Assembly (NCBI GenBank): GCA_002762735.1
Contig: PCVV01000051.1
Location: forward strand, 1 to 12,102
Direction of reading: 5' to 3'
From: Candidatus Pacearchaeota archaeon CG11_big_fil_rev_8_21_14_0_20_30_13
GTDB lineage: Archaea > Nanobdellota > Nanobdellia > Pacearchaeales > GW2011-AR1
Length of the DNA: 12,102 nucleotides
A program made the translations under genes and the position numbers. The notes beneath the pieces are model-generated. The model was given only the letters and a program-made list of their open reading frames with translations, was not told where the DNA came from and did no database searches. This document shows, in pieces, positions 6,822-11,803 of the stretch; positions within the stretch are counted from its first letter, which is position 1; each line of letters opens with the position of its first letter.

Positions 6822-7061
6822 TTATGAACTGTTTAAATATGTGCCTCTTATAGGTTTCTTTTTCTTTTCAACTACTACCCAAACTTTGTTTCTATAATCT
6901 GAAGTAAGCGCAGGAAGAAGATGCGATAAAAACTGTTCCGCAGTTACCTTTCGTATAATACCTCTACCGCTTTTCTGTTTCCAGCCTTCTTTATCCTTAT
7001 ACCAAATTTGTTTTCGTCCATTCTTAGTTATAAAATAAGTTACACATTCATAGTTCTTCAT
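6822..7061 (-). CDS. Small unrecognised soluble protein, 79 aa
   Basis: Basic protein with many aromatic residues (YFITKNGRKQIWYKDKEGWKQK), a short helix AEQFLSHLLPAL (41-52), a strand NKVWVVVEKKKK (58-69) and a flexible tail. No membrane segment, no cysteine pair, no recognised domain; the strand-helix-strand pattern could suit a small nucleic-acid-binding or adaptor protein, which is only a guess. Coding status is supported by TATTTAAAT 21-29 nt upstream of the ATG and by balanced amino-acid composition. The tRNA-Val 3'-end fragment at 7101-7118 lies directly upstream of this promoter, so the gene borders a possible integration site. Confidence 0.7.
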   Translation of the reverse strand: MKNYECVTYFITKNGRKQIWYKDKEGWKQKSGRGIIRKVTAEQFLSHLLPALTSDYRNKVWVVVEKKKKPIRGTYLNSS

Positions 7062-7081
7062 ATAAAAGATAAAAATACTTA

Positions 7082-7090
7082 ATTTAAATA
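7082..7090 (-). promoter_or_regulatory. TATA element for the 79-aa gene
   Basis: TATTTAAAT on the minus strand, 21-29 nt upstream of the ATG at 7061. Confidence 0.45.
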
Positions 7091-7100
7091 ATTAATCCAG

Positions 7101-7118
7101 AATGGTCCATGAAGGAAT
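7101..7118 (-). repeat. Partial copy of the tRNA-Val 3' end (att-like direct repeat)
   Basis: AATGGTCCATGAAGGAAT matches 7396-7413 at 17 of 18 positions in the same orientation. The other copy covers 2 nt of tRNA 3' flank, the discriminator base, the whole 3' acceptor strand, the 3' T-stem strand and the first T-loop bases of tRNA-Val. The fragment lies on the 3' side of the tRNA, 278 bp away, which is the geometry left by integration into a tRNA 3' end. The rest of the tRNA is not recognisable beside it. An eroded tRNA duplication is the alternative. Confidence 0.6.
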
Positions 7119-7171
7119 TTAGGCAGTTGTAAATAAGATTAATGAAAAGTTAGATTATTTGGTAATAAGAT

Positions 7172-7354
7172 TTATTTTTTCTTTTGAATTAGACTAAAGA
7201 TTAGATAAACAACAATCAAGACAATTATTCCAACAAGAATTGATTGACCAAATGGTCCGGGACCTGGCGCCCAAGACACTCTCCAAAAAAAGAATCCTAA
7301 AATCCCAAAAATCAGTGAAATAATTATTTTTATTGATGTCAATCGAAAATTCAT
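7172..7354 (-). CDS. Small membrane protein, 60 aa, two transmembrane helices
   Basis: After a short basic start (MNFRLTSIK) there is a hydrophobic helix at about residues 9-26 (IIISLIFGILGFFFWRV). A Pro/Gly loop with APGPGPFGQS (29-38) follows, then a second helix (ILVGIIVLIVVYLIFSLI, 39-56) and a KKK end, so both termini are probably cytoplasmic. Family not recognised. TTTATAAAT is 21-29 nt upstream of the ATG. It is the only gene between tRNA-Val and the tRNA-Val fragment at 7101-7118, so it may be cargo of a small integrated element; that is inference. Confidence 0.65.
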   Translation of the reverse strand: MNFRLTSIKIIISLIFGILGFFFWRVSWAPGPGPFGQSILVGIIVLIVVYLIFSLIQKKK

Positions 7355-7374
7355 AAAGTCTGTAACTTTTTATT

Positions 7375-7383
7375 ATTTATAAA
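7375..7383 (-). promoter_or_regulatory. TATA element for the 60-aa membrane protein
   Basis: TTTATAAAT on the minus strand, 21-29 nt upstream of the ATG at 7354, between the gene and the 3' end of tRNA-Val. Confidence 0.5.
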
Positions 7384-7390
7384 ACTATTC

Positions 7391-7397
7391 AAAAAAA
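7391..7397 (-). terminator. T7 tract after tRNA-Val
   Basis: Seven consecutive T residues on the minus strand begin immediately after the discriminator base. Oligo-T tracts end archaeal transcription without needing a hairpin, so this is a plausible terminator. Confidence 0.5.
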
Positions 7398-7468
7398 TGG
7401 TCCATGGAGGAATCGGACCTCCGCCTTCTCGGTGTAAACGAGATGTTCTACCATTAGACTAATGGACC
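7398..7468 (-). tRNA. tRNA-Val(UAC), CCA not encoded
   Basis: The 71 nt fold as a cloverleaf. The acceptor stem GGTCCAT/ATGGACC pairs fully, with discriminator A73. The D-arm is GTCT-AATGGTA-GAAC, the anticodon arm TCTCG-TTTACAC-CGAGA has anticodon TAC, the variable region is AGGC, and the T-arm is GGAGG-TCCGATT-CCTCC. It decodes GUA and probably other valine codons. Two oddities: the T-loop has C at position 55 where U (pseudouridine) is nearly universal, and D-stem pair 12-23 is C-A. CCA is absent, so CCA-adding enzyme is needed, as is common in archaea. A TATA-like stretch (AACTATAAAG within 7485-7500) lies upstream and a T7 tract downstream. The 3' end is partly copied at 7101-7118. Confidence 0.93.
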
Positions 7469-7506
7469 CAACATAAAAGAATTGCTTTATAGTTTTAAAA
7501 AGGTTT

Positions 7507-8121
7507 TTATCTGCTTTTTTTCTTAAGCTTAATGTAAACTATTAGGCTGATTACAAATAATATCAAGAGTCCTGAAAAAACTAAACTGAAATGACTCCAA
7601 ATAAACTCTTTTTTTGTTCCAGCAAAGTATCCAATCAAAATTAAAAATGAGTTATAGATTCCTGATCCGATTAAAGTGTAAATTGAAAATTTTAAAAGAT
7701 TCATTTTTGAAAATCCTGCTGGGAAAGAAATAATATGTCTAAAACCAGGAATAAATCTCGAAAGGAAGATGGTTAAAGGACCATTATTCTTAAAAAAAGA
7801 TTCTGATTTATTTAAATGCCTTTTATTCAAAAATGTAAATGTTTTATATCTTTTTAATAACTTTTCAGTTCCCTTTCTTCCAAATTTAAATGCAATAAAA
7901 TAACTGATAAGAGATCCTACAAGGCTCCCAATAGTTGAAATTAAAATCAAATAAATTAAAGAAAATTTTCCTTCAGCAACCAAAAATCCAGCGGGAATTA
8001 ACACAATTTCTGCAAGGAGAGGAATCGCAAGACTTTCAATGGCAATTATAATAAAAATTCCAATGTAGCCCCAACCCTCAATAGTAGAGATTACTCCATT
8101 AGCAATGCCAAAAAAATCCAT
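7507..8121 (-). CDS. DedA-family (VTT/SNARE-associated domain) membrane protein
   Basis: Integral membrane protein of the DedA superfamily; bacterial members are linked to envelope stress, proton-dependent transport and lipid flipping. Counting from the ATG at 8124: a hydrophobic helix at about 20-40 holds E30 and E39 in IESLAIPLLAEIVLIPAG, the usual re-entrant segment. Helices follow at 54-78, and LSRFIPGFRHIISFPAGFSKM (121-141) carries the family signature with R123 and R129 in the six-residue spacing of essential arginines of E. coli members. Helices at 147-168 and about 179-199 precede a KLKKKSR end. Two adjacent ATGs (8124, 8121) exist; 8121 is chosen because AATATAAAT lies exactly 21-29 nt upstream of it, but 8124 is possible. 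The promoter region is nearly duplicated upstream of the next gene. Confidence 0.9.
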   Translation of the reverse strand: MDFFGIANGVISTIEGWGYIGIFIIIAIESLAIPLLAEIVLIPAGFLVAEGKFSLIYLILISTIGSLVGSLISYFIAFKFGRKGTEKLLKRYKTFTFLNKRHLNKSESFFKNNGPLTIFLSRFIPGFRHIISFPAGFSKMNLLKFSIYTLIGSGIYNSFLILIGYFAGTKKEFIWSHFSLVFSGLLILFVISLIVYIKLKKKSR

Positions 8122-8136
8122 CATTTAGGAAGAAGA

Positions 8137-8165
8137 TTTTAATTTATATTCCTTTGTTTTGATTA
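8137..8165. repeat. 29-bp near-repeat, copy 1 (carries the DedA promoter)
   Basis: Matches 8691-8719 at 27 of 29 positions in the same orientation, with differences at 8151 and 8161. On the minus strand it includes AATATAAAT (8142-8150), the TATA element of the DedA gene, preceded by a purine-rich CAAAGG that could be a BRE. It also covers the stop codon of the deoxyribosyltransferase-like gene (8163-8165). Confidence 0.7.
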
Positions 8166-8618
8166 TTCTAAGCTAATTCTTGTTTCTTCTTCTGCAATGG
8201 AATCCAAGTATAAAAGAACCATTTCATAACTTTTTGGAAATCCTTCCATTTTCTTTTCAATCCAATCTTTTTTCTGGGTATCTACAATTTTTCTTACTAT
8301 ATTTTTCTTCATTAATAAAATATCTAAGCCCCTTCTCCGATTTTCAATTAAGCTACTTCCCAAATCAACATAACTTCCTTGAGACGATGGATTCCAATAA
8401 ATATGGACTGTTTTAGAATTTAAAATTTCATCACAATGATCTGTTACAATCCCATACCCCCCAGTTTCATCTTCTTGAGGAGTTTCTGCAGAATAATGAA
8501 CTTTGAATCCTTTTTCTTCGAGCTTTTTCTTATATTCTAATAAATATTTTTTTTCTTCATCAGTCGCATTTCTAACTGGACATAACATATAAACATCATA
8601 GAGATAATCTTTTTCCAT
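8163..8618 (-). CDS. Nucleoside 2-deoxyribosyltransferase-like protein
   Basis: Predicted Rossmann-like protein of the nucleoside 2-deoxyribosyltransferase type, 151 aa from this start. It has a first strand YDVYMLCPVRN, a helix EEKKYLLEYKKKLEEKG, a second strand FKVHYSA, a middle block DETGGYG, a strand following CDEILNSKTVHIYWNP, and the phosphate-loop-like SSQGSYVDLGSSL. In typical family members the last block reads D-x-G-T-x-x-E-L-G with a catalytic Glu; here the residue is Asp (VDLG), so activity on nucleosides is uncertain and a sensor or nucleotide-binding role is possible. The frame is open upstream to an ATG at 8678, adding 20 residues unlike the fold. The ATG at 8618 is preferred because TTTTTAAAT sits exactly 21-29 nt upstream (8639-8647). 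A second TATA-like site at 8696-8704 leaves the longer form possible. Confidence 0.72.
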   Translation of the reverse strand: MEKDYLYDVYMLCPVRNATDEEKKYLLEYKKKLEEKGFKVHYSAETPQEDETGGYGIVTDHCDEILNSKTVHIYWNPSSQGSYVDLGSSLIENRRRGLDILLMKKNIVRKIVDTQKKDWIEKKMEGFPKSYEMVLLYLDSIAEEETRISLE

Positions 8619-8638
8619 TTTACAATATTTATTATCTA

Positions 8639-8647
8639 ATTTAAAAA
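8639..8647 (-). promoter_or_regulatory. TATA element supporting the start at 8618
   Basis: TTTTTAAAT on the minus strand, 21-29 nt upstream of the ATG at 8618; nearly identical to the eL33 element. It argues against the longer reading from 8678. Confidence 0.45.
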
Positions 8648-8690
8648 GTAATCGGTAATAAAAAATATATTTCAACATGCAAGGTCAAAT

Positions 8691-8719
8691 TTTTAATTTA
8701 TATTACTTTGTTTTTATTA
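8691..8719. repeat. 29-bp near-repeat, copy 2 (alternative upstream promoter)
   Basis: Matches 8137-8165 at 27 of 29 positions. Its AATATAAAT (8696-8704) would start transcription near 8675, just inside the ATG at 8678 and on a TTG codon in the same frame. It could be a second promoter for the deoxyribosyltransferase-like gene, giving a 5' leader, or a leftover of a local duplication. Confidence 0.55.
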
Positions 8720-8742
8720 ATTTATTTAAGGGAACTCCCAAA

Positions 8743-9036
8743 TTATCTCATTAGGAGTTTGAGAAAATCTTCTTTGGAACCTTTTTCACTACTCATAGAA
8801 TCCAATTTACTTTCTTTAGAAGTATGTACCAAGAAAGTTTTACTTAAGATTTGCTCTTCAAATTCTTCTTTAGTTAGGTTTTTTCCATCAACTTGTATTG
8901 GAGCAAGATACTCATAATTAACAAATTTTTTAAAATCTTCTACAGAATCAAATGTTAATTGATAACCTTCTTTTCCGTTCAAGAGATCTCGGTTATAATA
9001 AGCATGCCCTCCTAGATAGTCAATGTACCCACCCAT
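8743..9036 (-). CDS. Small unrecognised soluble protein, 97 aa
   Basis: Begins MGGYIDYLGGHAYYNRDLL, then LTFDSVEDFKKFVNYEYLAP (28-47), a Lys/Glu-rich helix LTKEEFEEQIL (54-64) and a serine/lysine-rich C-terminal part ending FLKLLMR. No membrane segment or recognised domain. Coding status rests on length, balanced composition and TTTATAAAG 21-29 nt upstream of the ATG. It lies 54 nt beyond the 3' end of tRNA-Gly on the same strand, and its TATA element sits between the tRNA and the gene, so it is probably transcribed separately. The stop region contains a modest inverted repeat (AACTCC/GGAGTT, 8733-8758) without a following T tract. Confidence 0.65.
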   Translation of the reverse strand: MGGYIDYLGGHAYYNRDLLNGKEGYQLTFDSVEDFKKFVNYEYLAPIQVDGKNLTKEEFEEQILSKTFLVHTSKESKLDSMSSEKGSKEDFLKLLMR

Positions 9037-9056
9037 TTGAAACTAAAAAATTAATT

Positions 9057-9065
9057 CTTTATAAA
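9057..9065 (-). promoter_or_regulatory. TATA element for the 97-aa gene
   Basis: TTTATAAAG on the minus strand, 21-29 nt upstream of the ATG at 9036. Confidence 0.5.
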
Positions 9066-9076
9066 AATTTATGTTC

Positions 9077-9083
9077 AAAAAAA
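9077..9083 (-). terminator. T7 tract after tRNA-Gly
   Basis: Seven T residues on the minus strand start 7 nt after the tRNA discriminator base; a plausible archaeal oligo-T terminator separating the tRNA from the 97-aa gene. Confidence 0.45.
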
Positions 9084-9090
9084 TAAAGAA

Positions 9091-9161
9091 TGCGGAAACC
9101 GGGAATCGAACCCGGGTCACAACCTTGGCAAGGTCATATTCTACCACTTAACTATTTCCGC
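9091..9161 (-). tRNA. tRNA-Gly(GCC), CCA not encoded
   Basis: The 71 nt fold as a cloverleaf. The acceptor GCGGAAA/TTTCCGC is fully paired with discriminator A73. The D-arm is GTTA-AGTGGTA-GAAT, the anticodon arm TGACC-TTGCCAA-GGTTG has anticodon GCC, and the T-arm CCGGG-TTCGATT-CCCGG has a standard T-loop. The anticodon stem has two G-U pairs at its top and the D-stem is weak (G-U and A-G). It decodes GGC and GGU. A TATA-like TATATTTTTAAATT (9184-9197) lies about 23-36 nt upstream of the 5' end and a T7 tract follows. Confidence 0.96.
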
Positions 9162-9237
9162 ATAAACCTACTCTAGTTTTTTCAATTTAAAAATATAACT
9201 AGCCTCTCATAAAACTTTAATTAAAGAATTAGCAACC

Positions 9238-9246
9238 TTTATATTA
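9238..9246 (+). promoter_or_regulatory. TATA element for the SemiSWEET-TatD unit
   Basis: TTTATATTA on the plus strand, 21-29 nt upstream of the ATG at 9267. No such element precedes TatD, so both genes probably share this promoter. Confidence 0.55.
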
Positions 9247-9266
9247 GTATTTTGCTTAAATAACAG

Positions 9267-9623
9267 ATGGTGACGCAAGGGTATGGAATGCATCATTTTC
9301 ATAAACGAAAAAGGATTCATTTAAAAAAAGAAGAATTTCCAAGCAAAAACAAAAAAGTCAGATTCTTAGACGGATTAATTTATGTGGTAAGTGTGATTGG
9401 ACCACTGATGACTCTGCCACAGATTTTTAAGATTTGGGTTCTAAAAAATGCAGAGGGAGTTTCTTTCATCTCTTGGGGAACTTATACCATTTCAGCAGCG
9501 ATATGGCTTTGGTACGGAATTGTTCACAAGGATAAACCAATTATTATTGCAAATATTCTTTGGATAATTATCCATTTAATGGTGGTAATTGGAATTTTAG
9601 TTTACGGAAAAAATCTTTTATAG
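9267..9623 (+). CDS. SemiSWEET/MtN3-like PQ-loop membrane protein
   Basis: A three-helix half-transporter that would act as a dimer or oligomer; characterised SemiSWEETs carry sugars down a gradient, but the substrate here is unknown. After a basic, His-rich cytoplasmic N-terminus (MHHFHKRKRIHLKKEE, 8-23), helix 1 spans about 35-57 with the PQ-loop signature GPLMTLPQIFKIW (45-57). NAEGVSFISWGTY (61-73) links into helix 2 (about 66-85), and helix 3 is about 90-113 (IIIANILWIIIHLMVVIGIL). The length, 118 aa, is slightly above a typical SemiSWEET because of the N-terminal extension. The ATG at 9267 is preferred from TATA spacing; the internal ATG at 9288 (MHHFHKRKR) could be the true start. TatD follows after 3 nt. 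Confidence 0.88.
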   Translation: MVTQGYGMHHFHKRKRIHLKKEEFPSKNKKVRFLDGLIYVVSVIGPLMTLPQIFKIWVLKNAEGVSFISWGTYTISAAIWLWYGIVHKDKPIIIANILWIIIHLMVVIGILVYGKNLL

Positions 9624-9626
9624 AAA

Positions 9627-10361
9627 ATGATTATTGATGTTCATGCTCATGCAGATTTTCTTTCAGAAGAAAAGTTAGTAGAAATTCAAAAGAATAAAAA
9701 AATAAGGTTGGTGATCTCAAATTCAGTTAATTTAAATTCATGTAAAAAAAATTTAGAGTTCTCTAGAAAATATTCCAAAATCAGATTAGCTGCAGGGCTT
9801 TATCCAGAAGAAGATTTAACCCTCGCCGAATATTCTAAATTTGAAAAGTTTGTTCGTAAAAACAAAAAAGAAATTATCGCAATTGGAGAAATTGGAATTG
9901 ATAAAATAGAAAAATTAAATTTCGAATTGCAAAAAGAAATTTTTATTAATCAATTAAATTTAGCTAAAGAATTGGACCTTCCAGTAATAGTGCATTCCAG
10001 AAAAGCTGAAAAGGAAGCTCTTGATATTTTAGAAGATTATAAAGACAATTTAAAGATCATTCTTCATTGTTTTTCTGGAAATTTTAATTTAATTAAAAGA
10101 GCCGTTGAACTTGGGTTTTCTTTTTCAATCCCTGCAAATATTATGAGAAGTGAACATTTTCAAAAAATGGCTGGAGAGATTCCTCATGAAAGAATTTTGA
10201 CTGAAACAGATTCCCCTTTACTCTCTCCTTACAAAGAGATGAAAAATGAACCTTCTTTTATTAAAGAGTCAATAAAAAAGTTTTCAGAAATATGGAGCAT
10301 TTCCGAGGACAAAGTTGAAAAAATTATAGAAGAAAATTTTAATAAAATTTTTTCAGTCTAA
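9627..10361 (+). CDS. tatD: TatD-family metal-dependent hydrolase (predicted DNase)
   Basis: Cytoplasmic TIM-barrel metallohydrolase; characterised TatD enzymes have 3'-5' exonuclease or endonuclease activity on DNA and often on RNA, linked to repair and nucleic-acid turnover. The metal ligands are all visible: DVHAH (D4, H6, H8), IGEIGID with E88, VIVHSR with H123, ILHCFSG with H147 and TETDSP with D195. The usual GxHP element reads GLYP (57-60), a conservative family variation. The length, 244 aa, is normal. The start follows the SemiSWEET stop by 3 nt with no TATA element at the usual spacing and no clear Shine-Dalgarno, so the two are probably cotranscribed and translated by re-initiation. 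No functional link between a PQ-loop protein and TatD is known to me. Confidence 0.92.
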   Translation: MIIDVHAHADFLSEEKLVEIQKNKKIRLVISNSVNLNSCKKNLEFSRKYSKIRLAAGLYPEEDLTLAEYSKFEKFVRKNKKEIIAIGEIGIDKIEKLNFELQKEIFINQLNLAKELDLPVIVHSRKAEKEALDILEDYKDNLKIILHCFSGNFNLIKRAVELGFSFSIPANIMRSEHFQKMAGEIPHERILTETDSPLLSPYKEMKNEPSFIKESIKKFSEIWSISEDKVEKIIEENFNKIFSV

Positions 10362-10364
10362 AGA

Positions 10365-10373
10365 TTTATAAAT
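10365..10373 (+). promoter_or_regulatory. TATA element for the 91-aa gene
   Basis: TTTATAAAT, 21-29 nt upstream of the ATG at 10394, placed immediately after the TatD stop. It decides the start in favour of 10394 over a TTG at 10373. Confidence 0.6.
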
Positions 10374-10393
10374 TGCGAATTTTAAAAATTAAT

Positions 10394-10669
10394 ATGATAA
10401 AACTTCAACTTACAGAACACTTAGGAGAAGGAACTTTTTATGAGGTAAGGGAAAAATTAAAATCCCAATATGGAGATTTATGGTTATATAGGTGGTCTAA
10501 GAAGGGAACTGTTGTTAATGAATTAAACGAAGAAATTTATACAGGAAGTTTAATATTAAGATATACCCAAATAGGTAACAAAAAAATTGGGTTTATGGAG
10601 TCCTCTGAGAATTTGGAAGTGAAAGCATTTAGTTTTAAATTGTTAGAAAATAATGAAGACTGGTTTTAA
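10394..10669 (+). CDS. Small unrecognised protein, 91 aa
   Basis: Begins MIKLQLTEHLGEGTFYEVRE, continues KSQYGDLWLYRWSKKGTVVN, then LNEEIYTGSLILRY, IGNKKIGFMESSENLEVKAF and ends NNEDWF. Predicted strand-rich and soluble, no cysteine, no membrane helix. Family not recognised. The start at 10394 is supported by TTTATAAAT at the usual spacing; a TTG seven codons upstream overlaps that element and is unlikely. Its stop overlaps the convergent radical SAM stop by 4 bp (10666-10669). It could be considered as a partner or substrate of that enzyme only on grounds of position, and the opposite orientation argues against it. Confidence 0.7.
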   Translation: MIKLQLTEHLGEGTFYEVREKLKSQYGDLWLYRWSKKGTVVNELNEEIYTGSLILRYTQIGNKKIGFMESSENLEVKAFSFKLLENNEDWF

Positions 10670-11772
10670 GGAATAATTTCTGGACCAAAATATTTTTCGT
10701 ATTCAAATTGTTCTTTTTTAACAATTCCCTTTTTTAGCAAATTTTCTATCTCAGGAACTTTTTCTTTAATTGAATTTATTAAATATCCAATCGTTTCGCA
10801 AATTAATTTATCTCCTTCTGGAGACCAAAGCTTAGCATTTCTCCAATACAAACAACGTCCTCCACAAATTTTAAAGTTTAAACATTTCTCACATTCATCG
10901 TCTTGGACATGAATCTCTTTTTCAATTCCTTTTTCGATATCTCCGCAATAAAATTTTTTAACAGAATTCATAATGGGGCATGATGAAATCTTTCCAGAGG
11001 TAGTGACAGTAAAATTTTCGTATCCGGAACCGCAAGGTAATTTAGTTTCTTTATCCCAACCAATGATTCTATTAAAAATTCCTAGAAAAGGGTATATCAA
11101 ATATACTTTCCCATTTCTTATTTCATTAGTCCACCAATTAACTAATTGGCTAATGTTTTTATTATACTCTTTAACAAATTCAGAAAATTTTTCTTTATCA
11201 AAATCAAATTTGTAAAAACCAGCGTCAATTTGCCAATGAATCGAATTAATTATTTCTTCTTCAATTAAAGAAATTAGATGTTTTACTTGTTTAAATAAAT
11301 CTGGAAAAAGTAATGTCATCCTTACAACAACCTCTCCTGAATATCCTCGAGAACACAATTCTTTTAAATTTTTTATTACAATTTCATAAACTCCTTTACC
11401 CCTATTAAAATTTGTTCTTTCAGAATCTCCATCAATTGAAACAAGCATTTTATCAATTCTTTTAATGTATTCAATTGGAAGTCTTTTCAATAAAATTCCA
11501 TTAGTTTGAATTCCAAATTTGCAATCTAAGTTATCCATAATCTCTTTTATTTTCTCAACCATAACTAAAGGTTCCCCCCCATAAAAAATAAGTCGATCTT
11601 CTGGTTTGATAAATTTTTTTAGTTTATCAATTGAAACTTCAGAATCAAAGGGAGTATCTTCATCGTAATCCCATTTTTCTCCAAGGCCATTATCAAATTC
11701 TTGCATTGATTTTTCATAACAATATTTACATTTAAGATTACATCTTTCAGTTAAGATTATGTGATATTGCAT
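10666..11772 (-). CDS. Radical SAM/SPASM-domain protein, probably peptide- or protein-modifying
   Basis: An iron-sulfur enzyme generating a 5'-deoxyadenosyl radical. The N-terminal HIILTERCNLKCKYCYE holds the CX3CX2C cluster ligands (C11, C15, C18), followed by the SAM-binding GGEPL (65-69), an IQTNG (88-92) and SIDGD (112-116). The C-terminal SPASM domain is complete: C247-x12-G260-x4-C265, then C294-x2-C297-x5-C303-x3-C307 and C325, plus C276, enough for two auxiliary [4Fe-4S] clusters. SPASM enzymes typically modify ribosomal peptides or mature protein residues. The N-terminus and length recall the archaeal AF0577-type putative peptide-modifying family (TIGR04084), from memory and unverified. 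No maturase partner or exporter is adjacent. TTTTAAATA lies 21-29 nt upstream of the ATG and overlaps the stop of the upstream gene, so it has its own promoter. Confidence 0.9.
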   Translation of the reverse strand: MQYHIILTERCNLKCKYCYEKSMQEFDNGLGEKWDYDEDTPFDSEVSIDKLKKFIKPEDRLIFYGGEPLVMVEKIKEIMDNLDCKFGIQTNGILLKRLPIEYIKRIDKMLVSIDGDSERTNFNRGKGVYEIVIKNLKELCSRGYSGEVVVRMTLLFPDLFKQVKHLISLIEEEIINSIHWQIDAGFYKFDFDKEKFSEFVKEYNKNISQLVNWWTNEIRNGKVYLIYPFLGIFNRIIGWDKETKLPCGSGYENFTVTTSGKISSCPIMNSVKKFYCGDIEKGIEKEIHVQDDECEKCLNFKICGGRCLYWRNAKLWSPEGDKLICETIGYLINSIKEKVPEIENLLKKGIVKKEQFEYEKYFGPEIIP

Positions 11773-11792
11773 GAAAGTAAAAATAAAATTAT

Positions 11793-11801
11793 TATTTAAA
11801 A
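11793..11801 (-). promoter_or_regulatory. TATA element for the radical SAM gene
   Basis: TTTTAAATA on the minus strand, 21-29 nt upstream of the ATG at 11772, directly beyond the stop codon (11804-11806) of the upstream gene. Confidence 0.45.
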
Positions 11802-11803
11802 AT

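Noticed and set aside
8733..8758. Inverted repeat AACTCC/GGAGTT around the stop of the 97-aa gene as a terminator
   Set aside because: The stem is only six pairs with a 14-nt loop, overlaps the coding end, and no T tract follows on the minus strand.
8708..8917. 69-aa plus-strand frame overlapping the 97-aa gene
   Set aside because: It lies antisense to a frame with better composition and a TATA element at the standard spacing; it looks like a shadow of that gene.
10373..10393. TTG start extending the 91-aa protein by seven residues
   Set aside because: The TTG overlaps the TATA element at 10365-10373; the ATG at 10394 has the standard promoter spacing.
10666..10669. 4-bp overlap of convergent stop codons as an antisense regulatory device
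   Set aside because: Overlapping convergent TAA/TTA ends are common in compact AT-rich genomes and no further signal is present.
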